Below are positions 1 through 5,906 of a DNA stretch of 9,034 nt, piece by piece. Source of the stretch: CAYRVX01 sp964642165 (lineage in GTDB: Bacteria; Planctomycetota; Phycisphaerae; SM23-33). Location of the stretch: NCBI GenBank assembly GCA_964642165.1, contig CAZXOC010000294.1, positions 1 through 9,034 on the forward strand, in the 5' to 3' direction. A program made the position numbers and the translations under genes. The notes beneath the pieces are model-generated. The model worked only from the letters and a program-made list of their open reading frames with translations, did no database searches and had not been told where the DNA came from. Within the stretch, counting starts at the first letter, position 1. Every line of letters begins with the position of its first letter.

Positions 1-458
1 CCAAGCGCGGTCGTCCCGATGTCGATCGGGAGCGCACTGCACATAGGCCCGCCATCTCGGCTCGACGGGGCGGTGAGGCCCTGCGCCACGACGAGACGCA
101 CCGGACCGCCCTGACGCTCGGGCGGGGTGGAAGAGACGCCGGTGAACCGGTCCGCGCGCGGCCTTGCCGAATCGCCCGAGGGCCGCTACGATGGCGAATA
201 GCCGCGATGCCCCGACGCGCTCGACGCCTCGGCGCATCGTCGGTACGAGCATTCGGGGCGGCGCTGGGCGCGAAGGCGCTCGTTGAGCTGCTGGAGAAGG
301 TGCTCGGGCGCGCCTTGCTGCACGGGAAGCGCGGGCCCGAGACGAAGGCGAAGGGCCAGGAAACGTGAGTTTCGTAAGACGTGCGCGTCTCTCGCCGTCT
401 CTCCAATCGCCCGAACCATCCGAAACAGGTAACTGGAGAAGAGAGCAAGGTGGATTAC
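1..458. other. Upstream region without a confident gene
   Basis: I recognise no gene here. One plus-strand frame is open from position 3 to a TGA at 366-368, but it is arginine-rich and its only ATG (207) would give 53 residues without a convincing ribosome site. A second plus frame is open from the left edge to a TGA at 112-114. A minus-strand frame stays open from 554 down to a stop at 186-188. In DNA this GC-rich, open frames of such length are weak evidence. Small structures seen: an inverted repeat at 14-31 (7-bp stem, loop GTCG), CCGGT-GA-ACCGG at 139-150, GAAAC-GTGA-GTTTC at 360-373, and two CGTCTCTC copies 10 bases apart (386-403). None has a T-tract or a clear role. It may hold the decayed end of an upstream gene. 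Confidence 0.4.
435..450 (+). promoter_or_regulatory. Purine-rich ribosome binding region of the DUF5703 gene
   Basis: GGAGA at 435-439 and AAGG at 447-450 lie in one purine-rich run. GGAGA is 10 bases before GTG450; AAGG is 8 bases before ATG459. Both starts lead straight into the signal peptide, so the two choices differ by only three residues. The run argues against a GTG at 381, which would put about 23 extra arginine-rich residues ahead of the signal peptide. Confidence 0.5.
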
Positions 459-2921
459 ATGGTACCCCGTAATCGATACGTGGCCGTGGCAGCCTTTGCT
501 TGCGTGTTCGGGTTTGCCTTCGGGACGTCGGGAGACGAGACAGTGGCCGCTCATCCGATGGATGCATACAACGTCGTCTGGGAATCCCCGAGCAAGAACG
601 CGGCCGGGTCGATGCCGTGCGGGGGCGGGGACATCGGGCTGAATGTCTGGGTGGAGGACGGCGATGTGCTGTTCTACATGCAGCGCAGCGGCAGTCTCGC
701 GGAGACCAACGAGTACCTCAAGCTGGGGCGGGTGCGCATGCGTCTCGATCCCAACCCGTTTGACTCACCGGATGCCGCCTTCCGCCAGGAGCTCAAGTTG
801 CGCGAGGGTCACGTGGAGATCCGGGGCAGCGCCGTCGGCGATGGCGCCAAGCGACTCGAGGCCACCGTGCGCATCTGGGTCGAGGTGCGGCGCCCCATCA
901 TTCACGTGGAGATCGAGTCCAACCGGCCAGTCCGCGCCAGTGCCTCCTACGAGAACTGGCGGCTCGAGGACGAGACGATCCCGCACAACGACCGGCGGCG
1001 GTCCTTCTTCACTCTGGCCAAGTATCCCGGCGAGGTACGGCTGAGCAAAGACAGCGTCACGCACGCCAGCGGGGGTGTTCTGTTCTACCACCGGAACCCG
1101 GGCGACAGCACGCTTCCCGAGCTGCTGATCAAGCAACAGGGGCTCGAGGCCTTCCAGGACGAGATCGTCAATGACCTGCGCAACCGCACGTTCGGGGGAT
1201 TCATGACCGGCCCCGGCTTCCGGGCGGCCGGGGAATCGGAGGGGAAATACCAGACCGCATCCTACAAGGCCTGGAAGCTCGCCTCGGAGAAGCCGGCCCG
1301 CCGTCACCACCTGCGGATTGTCACGCACATCGCCCAGGCCGAAACGCTCGCGGCGTGGCGGCGGGGGCTGCAGGCCTCGGTGGACGCCTCGGCGGATGAT
1401 CTCGAAGAGGCGCGGAAGAAGACGTCCGCCTGGTGGGACGGGTTCTGGGACCGCAGTTGGATCGTCATCCGGCCGGGCAAACCCGATCCCTCCGACAAGG
1501 CGTGGCGCGTGGGCCGCAACTACAACCTCTTCCGTTATCAACTCGGCTGCAACGCGCTCGGCGAATACCCGTCGAAGTTCAACGGCGGCAATTTCACCTT
1601 CGATGCCAACCTGGTCGGCGGCAGGGGCCGGAGCTTCGGCCCCGACTGGCGCAACTGGGGCGGCGGCGTGTTCACGGCCCAGAACCAGCGCCTCCTGTAC
1701 TGGCCCATGCTCAAGGCCGGCGACGCGGACGCCATCCTGCCGCAGTTCGAGCTCTACCGCAAGGCCCTGGCAGGCGCCCGGGCGCGGGTTCGTGTGCACT
1801 TCGGCCACGATGGCGCCGTCTACAGCGAATACCTCGGCGCTCCGGGTGTGGCCCTCGGGGCCGGCTACGGCTGGGAGAGCGGCGCGCGCGGGCGCGGCAA
1901 GGAGATCCCCTTCGGCGATCCGCGAGCGGACGCCACCCGCGGCTACAACGACCTCGTCGAGAAGGGCGTGATGGCCAACGGGGCGATCGGCTACCACTGG
2001 GAGTCCCAGCTCGAGCATGCCTACATGATGCTCGAATACGCCCGCTTCACCGGCGCCGACATCACGAAGTACCTCCCCTTCATCGAGAACGCCGTGGTCT
2101 TCTTCGACGAGCATTACCGGCGGCGGCAGAGAATGCGCACCGGGCGCGAGCTCGATGCCGACGGCCGGCTCGTGATCTATCCGGCGAAGGCCTGCGAGAC
2201 CTACCGCGGCGCAACCAACCCCACCGATCTCATTGCGGGATTGCAGGCCTGCCTGGAGGGCATTCTCAAGCTCGACGAGGGCGCCGTGAAACTGCGGGAC
2301 AAGGCGTACTACCGGGCCTTCCTCAAATCACTCCCGCCCTACACCTATGCGCAGACCAAGGGCGTCCGCGTCCTGCAGCCGGCGGCCCGTTGGAAGGTCT
2401 ATCGGAATGCCGAGGTCCCCCAGCTTTATCCGTTATTCCCGTTCAACCGTTTTGCGCTCGGCCGTGACGATATGCAGGTCTTCCGGAATACCTACGTCCA
2501 TGGCACCTTCAGAAAGGGCAATGTGGTCAGTTGGCATCAGGACGGCATCTTCTTTGCCCGCATGGGCATGACCGAAGAAGCCGCCGACTTCAACACTCGC
2601 AAGCTGGATGACAGCCCGCGCCGGTTTCCCACGTTCTGGGGGCCGGGCCACGACTGGGTGCCCGACCACAACTGGGGCGGCAGCGGGATGCTCGGCCTGC
2701 AGGAAATGCTGATGCAGACCGTCGGCGACGAGATCCGCCTCCTGCCGGCCTGGCCGAGGGAATGGGACGTTGACTTCCGACTGCACGCCCCGCACAGGAC
2801 CACGGTGACAGGCCGGGTGAGGAACGGGAAGCTCATCGAGTTGAGAGTGACGCCCGAATCCCGCCGGAAGGATGTTGTGATCATGGGGGATGCTTCCGAA
2901 CGTGACGGCCGGGCGGAATAG
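459..2921 (+). CDS. Secreted DUF5703 glycoside-hydrolase-like protein
   Basis: An 820-residue protein. Residues 1 to about 30 look like a Sec signal peptide: a short Arg-containing N-region, then a hydrophobic stretch (residues 8-21). From about residue 37 it matches my memory of the DUF5703 N-terminal domain, including SGSMPCGGGDIGLNVW and KLGRVRMRLDPNPF. The second half resembles the (alpha/alpha)6 barrel of GH95-type glycosidases: FNGGNFTFD at 374-382, a CETY motif with Glu580, and DHNWGGSGM at 736-744. The end, with a 'LLPAWP' segment followed by a small beta region, is also GH95-like. By analogy Glu580 is a candidate catalytic acid, but this is not demonstrated. The family has no substrate that I can name, so the linkage cut is unknown. 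Length is normal for the family. It stands alone on the plus strand and converges with the sulfatase. In-frame GTG at 450 and 381 are alternative starts; 381 is unlikely. Confidence 0.9.
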   Translation: MVPRNRYVAVAAFACVFGFAFGTSGDETVAAHPMDAYNVVWESPSKNAAGSMPCGGGDIGLNVWVEDGDVLFYMQRSGSLAETNEYLKLGRVRMRLDPNPFDSPDAAFRQELKLREGHVEIRGSAVGDGAKRLEATVRIWVEVRRPIIHVEIESNRPVRASASYENWRLEDETIPHNDRRRSFFTLAKYPGEVRLSKDSVTHASGGVLFYHRNPGDSTLPELLIKQQGLEAFQDEIVNDLRNRTFGGFMTGPGFRAAGESEGKYQTASYKAWKLASEKPARRHHLRIVTHIAQAETLAAWRRGLQASVDASADDLEEARKKTSAWWDGFWDRSWIVIRPGKPDPSDKAWRVGRNYNLFRYQLGCNALGEYPSKFNGGNFTFDANLVGGRGRSFGPDWRNWGGGVFTAQNQRLLYWPMLKAGDADAILPQFELYRKALAGARARVRVHFGHDGAVYSEYLGAPGVALGAGYGWESGARGRGKEIPFGDPRADATRGYNDLVEKGVMANGAIGYHWESQLEHAYMMLEYARFTGADITKYLPFIENAVVFFDEHYRRRQRMRTGRELDADGRLVIYPAKACETYRGATNPTDLIAGLQACLEGILKLDEGAVKLRDKAYYRAFLKSLPPYTYAQTKGVRVLQPAARWKVYRNAEVPQLYPLFPFNRFALGRDDMQVFRNTYVHGTFRKGNVVSWHQDGIFFARMGMTEEAADFNTRKLDDSPRRFPTFWGPGHDWVPDHNWGGSGMLGLQEMLMQTVGDEIRLLPAWPREWDVDFRLHAPHRTTVTGRVRNGKLIELRVTPESRRKDVVIMGDASERDGRAE

Positions 2922-2948
2922 GGAAGGGCATTGCTGCGTCAAGAGGAG

Positions 2949-2979
2949 CGGCCCGTCGCGGCATCGGCTTCCTGGGCCG
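2949..2979. terminator. Possible bidirectional hairpin between convergent genes
   Basis: CGGCCC at 2949-2954 pairs with GGGCCG at 2974-2979 around a 19-base loop, within the 71-base gap between the DUF5703 and sulfatase stop codons. Position suits a shared terminator, but the stem is only 6 bp, the loop is long and no T-tract follows on either strand. It is a candidate only. Confidence 0.25.
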
Positions 2980-2992
2980 GTACGGCAAACGG

Positions 2993-4402
2993 TCAGAAGC
3001 AGCAGATTTCGCCCTTGTCTTTGCCGGGGCTCTGCACCTTGAATTCGCCTACATAGGGGATCTCACCGCCCTTATTCACCGTATAGCCCCATTGGGCGAC
3101 GGCCTCTTCTCTGGTCGGGAACGTATCGCCGTTGCGGCTGAGCTGTTTCCGCAGCTCCGCCTCGAGCCTTGCGCGCAGCTCGGCGTGTGCCGGGTGGTCG
3201 ACAAGGTTCTCCATCTGCCACGGGTCGGCCTCGTTGTCGTAGAGCAGCCACGGCCCATCGGAGTCGCGAACATAGGAGTAGCGCGACGTGCGCACGCCGC
3301 GGTAGGCCCTGAAGTCCCTCGCGCCGAACGGGGCGACCGACATGAAGAGCACCGCGCGGTCCTCGTCTGCGGCCTCGCCGGCGAAGACGGCGGAAAGGTC
3401 GTCGCCTTCCACGGTGTCCGGAACGGGCACGCCGGCCAGCGAAAGCAGGCTTGGCAGGATGTCGGGCGTATTGACCGGCGTCTTTACCTCTCTGCCATCC
3501 GAGTGGATTGCGGGCCAGCGCAGGAGGAAGGGAACGCGCGCGGCTTCGTCCCACGGGAGCTGCTTTCTCCTGGGGCGCTTTCCCTGAGACCCGAACATAT
3601 CTCCGTGGTCGGAGGTGAAGATGAAGATCGTGTTTGCGGCCTGGCCGGTCTCTTCCAGTGTGTCGTACAGCTTCCCGACGCAGCCGTCTATCGCGGTGCA
3701 GTGCGCGTAGTAGCCCTGGAGCTCCTTGCGGGCGCTGTCCCGCATCCCTTCAGGGACGTTCGGCCTCAGTTCGATTTCGTCCGGGGGATACAGCGCTTTC
3801 AGCTCTTCCGGCGCGTTGTCGTGCGGGAAGTGCGGGCCGCCGTAGCCAACGAACAGGAAGAACGGCCTCTCGCCGCCGGCGTGGTCGCGGATATACTTCT
3901 GCGCGTCCTCCGTCTGCGGGTAAGCATCGTAGCCTTCCCACTTGAGCTTCGTGTCATCATCACCGGCGTAGTAACAGGAGTTATTGTAGTCGTGTGTACA
4001 TTCGAGGACTTTCCAGTAGTCAAAGCCCTGGCGCCGTTTCGGCGGTATATATTTGTCGCGGCCATGGCCGTCGAGGTGCCATTTCCCGATATAGCCCGTG
4101 TCATAGCCGGCATCTTTGAATATCTCGGCCATGCAGAGCTCTTCAGCCGGCAGGTAGAGGTCGTTCAGAAACATGCCGGTAGTGGTTGGGAATCGCCCCG
4201 TCAGCAGTGCCGCGCGGTGTGGGGTGCAGACCGGGCAGACGGATACCGCATTGACGCAATGGATGCTCCGGCCTGCGAGCGAGTCGATGCTGGGCGTTTT
4301 GACGTTGGGATCGCCGGCATGGCCGAAGGCCTGGGCCCGCCACTGGTCTGTCAGTACGAGCACTATATTCGGCCTACGGTTCGCGTCGCCTGCTGTCTTC
4401 AC
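2993..4402 (-). CDS. Type I (formylglycine-dependent) sulfatase, apparently without signal peptide
   Basis: A 469-residue S1-family sulfatase that hydrolyses a sulfate ester (or sulfamate), probably on a sugar. The active-site set is visible. Asp19-Gln20 ('LTDQ') supply metal ligands. Cys59 in C-T-P-H-R matches the CxPxR signature that formylglycine-generating enzyme converts. Lys107 and His109 lie in GKWHL, His191 in GPHFP, and Asp265-His266 in TSDHGD. A basic GKRPRRK stretch and DEAARVPF follow. The C-terminal part has the usual 'LYDNEADPWQMENL' segment. The start is GTG, supported by GGAGG 7 bases upstream; no other ATG, GTG or TTG start lies in frame between it and the stop of the preceding gene. 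The N-terminus goes straight into the catalytic fold (RRPNIVLVLTDQ) with no export signal, so a cytoplasmic location is inferred. It is second in a two-gene unit. GC is locally low (28 of 60 bases at 3961-4020). The sulfated substrate cannot be told from sequence alone. Confidence 0.95.
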   Translation of the reverse strand: MKTAGDANRRPNIVLVLTDQWRAQAFGHAGDPNVKTPSIDSLAGRSIHCVNAVSVCPVCTPHRAALLTGRFPTTTGMFLNDLYLPAEELCMAEIFKDAGYDTGYIGKWHLDGHGRDKYIPPKRRQGFDYWKVLECTHDYNNSCYYAGDDDTKLKWEGYDAYPQTEDAQKYIRDHAGGERPFFLFVGYGGPHFPHDNAPEELKALYPPDEIELRPNVPEGMRDSARKELQGYYAHCTAIDGCVGKLYDTLEETGQAANTIFIFTSDHGDMFGSQGKRPRRKQLPWDEAARVPFLLRWPAIHSDGREVKTPVNTPDILPSLLSLAGVPVPDTVEGDDLSAVFAGEAADEDRAVLFMSVAPFGARDFRAYRGVRTSRYSYVRDSDGPWLLYDNEADPWQMENLVDHPAHAELRARLEAELRKQLSRNGDTFPTREEAVAQWGYTVNKGGEIPYVGEFKVQSPGKDKGEICCF

Positions 4403-4409
4403 GAATCTG

Positions 4410-4414
4410 CCTCC
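4410..4414 (-). promoter_or_regulatory. Ribosome binding site fixing the sulfatase GTG start
   Basis: On the minus strand GGAGG ends 7 bases before GTG4402. It decides the start of the sulfatase, because an ATG-ATG pair just upstream of it is in another frame and runs into a TGA within seven codons. Confidence 0.7.
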
Positions 4415-4456
4415 ATCATCCCGAAAGCCCCGATGCGCCGGCGGAATCGCCGGTGG

Positions 4457-5506
4457 TCATTCCGGCAGCAGGGCTTTCAGTTCATCATGCACGTCGGCGC
4501 GCACCTGGAAGTAGAGCTTCCGGGAGGAGAAGCTCTCCCAGATGGCCGTGACTTCCGACGCAGTCAGGTTGCCGGACTGGTAGATATGCCCCTTGCCCAG
4601 CTCGTCGATGCGCCGCCGCAGATCGCTCCAGTCCTTGTCGTCCTGGCCCGCTCCGGGGACCCACTGGATCATGTCCAGTTTCTCCAGCGAGCAGATCGCT
4701 TCGAGGTGGCGAATCGCGTCGACTCCGTCCAGGTGATAGATGCTCGCGTCCAGCCCGTCGATCTCGTGAGCCAGCGAGGGCAGCGCGTACCGCTCGAACA
4801 TCTCCGCGCTGACCATGCACGACGCGTCGCACTGCGGCACGTCGATCAGACCCCGGCTGTACATGCCGAAGCGGTTCAGACTGCCCCAGGCGGCCAGGTC
4901 CAACGCCTCGGCCATCGCGGCGCGGACGTCGTCGAGGGCCTTGTCCACCTGCCGCAGGGCGGCGAGCACCTTTTCGGGCACGTCCAGCAGATCGGCCAAC
5001 AGTTCCTGGGCGCCGCGGAGTGCGACCAGGCAGTCCAACCCGCCCTGGAGGTGCGTGCCGTAGATAATCAGCCGGCCGTCGCAGCGCCGGCGGAAGCGCT
5101 CGATCACCTCGGCGGTGCGCCGCCACCATCTGCCCTCCGGCTGAAAGCGGATATCCACGTCGTCCCAGTCTTCGACGAACGGCTGGATCCAATTCGTGGC
5201 GGAACTACCCTCGGCGTTTCGCAGATCGGCCCCCAGCAGCGCCGCGAAGTGGTCCGGGGCGAAGGTGACCTGGTAGCTGGGGATGGCGCCGTCGAGGAAC
5301 TCGTGCGTCGCCGCCCACTGAATTGCCTGCTCGATCACCGGCTCGATGTCGCCAAACGCGCACTGGTAGCATCCGGGTCGGGCCACCGGCTCGGCGCCTG
5401 CTTTCGGCCGGACCGCCCAGAGCAGCGGACGGGTGCTCTCGCCCCGCCAGAACTGCGCCCACCGCTGACGGGCGTGCTCGAAATCGGGCTTGAATTCCAG
5501 TTCCAT
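4457..5506 (-). CDS. Uroporphyrinogen decarboxylase-superfamily (methyltransferase-like) protein
   Basis: A 349-residue cytoplasmic protein with no signal peptide. It belongs to the URO-D superfamily of TIM barrels, which includes true uroporphyrinogen decarboxylase and MtaA/CmuA-type corrinoid methyltransferases. Recognisable parts are CDASCMVSAEMFERYALP (226-243), YHLDGVDAIRHLEA (257-270) and IQWVPGAG (280-287). It lacks the N-terminal heme-type URO-D signature I would expect. At His258, MtaA-like enzymes carry a zinc-binding H-x-C, but here the motif is H-L-D, so canonical coenzyme M chemistry is doubtful. Its place directly ahead of a sulfatase, in the same direction with a 54-base gap, points to catabolism of a substituted sugar rather than heme synthesis. 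Demethylation is a guess; the reaction is unknown. No corrinoid protein or activase is nearby. The ATG is preceded by GAGAGG about 4 bases upstream, slightly close. Confidence 0.88.
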   Translation of the reverse strand: MELEFKPDFEHARQRWAQFWRGESTRPLLWAVRPKAGAEPVARPGCYQCAFGDIEPVIEQAIQWAATHEFLDGAIPSYQVTFAPDHFAALLGADLRNAEGSSATNWIQPFVEDWDDVDIRFQPEGRWWRRTAEVIERFRRRCDGRLIIYGTHLQGGLDCLVALRGAQELLADLLDVPEKVLAALRQVDKALDDVRAAMAEALDLAAWGSLNRFGMYSRGLIDVPQCDASCMVSAEMFERYALPSLAHEIDGLDASIYHLDGVDAIRHLEAICSLEKLDMIQWVPGAGQDDKDWSDLRRRIDELGKGHIYQSGNLTASEVTAIWESFSSRKLYFQVRADVHDELKALLPE

Positions 5507-5534
5507 TGATCCTCTCGCTGATCAGAAGTAATGC

Positions 5535-5553
5535 GTTCAACAGCCCGTTGACC
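5535..5553. repeat. Operator-like inverted repeat upstream of the URO-D gene
   Basis: GTTCAAC, a 5-base spacer, then GTTGACC. The two 7-base half-sites agree at 6 of 7 positions when one is reverse-complemented. The site lies about 30 bases before the URO-D start, in its predicted leader, where a repressor could block expression. It could also be a chance palindrome or a short RNA stem. Confidence 0.3.
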
Positions 5554-5604
5554 GACATTTCCCGGATAGCGTTGCGCCCACGACCATCGCGGGCCTTTTC
5601 GATG

Positions 5605-5632
5605 ATTCTATTGCGTTTCCGGTCGTCGGCAA
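5605..5632 (-). promoter_or_regulatory. Candidate sigma70-type promoter for the URO-D/sulfatase unit
   Basis: On the minus strand TTGCCG is followed after 16 bases by TAGAAT (5 of 6 match to TATAAT). It lies about 100 bases upstream of the URO-D start. The hexamers are fair, but consensus-like matches are common, and the native sigma factor preference of this organism is unknown. Confidence 0.3.
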
Positions 5633-5749
5633 GCTCTTCCCGGACGCCATCCAGCGGGCCCTTGCCTGCCGCCGGTCCGTGATGCTGTCTGGAACGGCCT
5701 TCACCCGGGCATTTGAATTACGGAAGTACGGGGACATCATGCAGAACTC

Positions 5750-5777
5750 CTGGCATGCTGCGCCTGGCGGATATGAT
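5750..5777 (+). promoter_or_regulatory. Candidate promoter for the fusion gene (upstream)
   Basis: CTGGCA, 16-base spacer, TATGAT (5 of 6 match to the -10 consensus). It would give a leader of roughly 120 bases before ATG5907. A competing weaker candidate sits at 5851-5879. Neither is proven. Confidence 0.25.
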
Positions 5778-5850
5778 GGGGACGTGGGACCGATGGCACG
5801 CGCGGTCTGCGCGGGCCTGCCGCACCAGCCGCCTTTGAGGTGCTCGACGA

Positions 5851-5879
5851 GTGACGGACACGCCGAGGGGGGATACACT
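5851..5879 (+). promoter_or_regulatory. Candidate promoter for the fusion gene (proximal)
   Basis: GTGACG, exactly 17 bases, TACACT. Each hexamer matches consensus at 4 of 6 positions. It lies just ahead of the AGGAG ribosome site, giving a leader of about 20 bases. Weak evidence. Confidence 0.2.
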
Positions 5880-5893
5880 GAGGCCTGTGCGAA

Positions 5894-5898
5894 AGGAG
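5894..5898 (+). promoter_or_regulatory. Ribosome binding site for ATG5907
   Basis: AGGAG ends 8 bases before ATG5907, a near-ideal arrangement, and supports this start over the further upstream ATGs of the same frame near 5679. A second good site, GGAGG at 5991-5995, sits 7 bases before an in-frame GTG at 6003, so the start remains slightly ambiguous. Confidence 0.55.
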
Positions 5899-5906
5899 TG
5901 TTCGCG

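Larger units (their letters stand above)
5507..5906. other. Divergent spacer between the minus-strand unit and the fusion gene
   Basis: About 400 bases without a confident gene. It should hold the control regions of both the URO-D/sulfatase unit and the plus-strand fusion gene. It contains the promoter candidates and operator-like repeat listed separately. A minus-strand frame is open from about 5715 through 5558 and on into the URO-D gene in another phase. It reads as a charged helix-like peptide (for example ADDRKRNRIIEKAR), but its first ATG is at 5558, so it may be a gene remnant or chance. The plus-strand frame of the fusion gene is also open back to about 5679, with poorer codon use there. 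Confidence 0.5.

Noticed and set aside
14..31. Perfect 7-bp hairpin near the left edge as a terminator
   Set aside because: Short stem and no T-tract; too weak to call without knowing the upstream gene.
186..554. 122-codon minus-strand frame in the left region
   Set aside because: No recognisable family, it overlaps the DUF5703 start and signal peptide, and no ribosome site stands out.
765..2114. 449-codon minus-strand open frame opposite the DUF5703 gene
   Set aside because: Antisense shadow with no family features; the plus-strand protein matches DUF5703 throughout.
3092..5509. 805-codon plus-strand open frame opposite the sulfatase and URO-D genes
   Set aside because: It is antisense to two well-recognised genes that share one frame, which leaves the opposite strand open. 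Its translation shows no recognisable domain.
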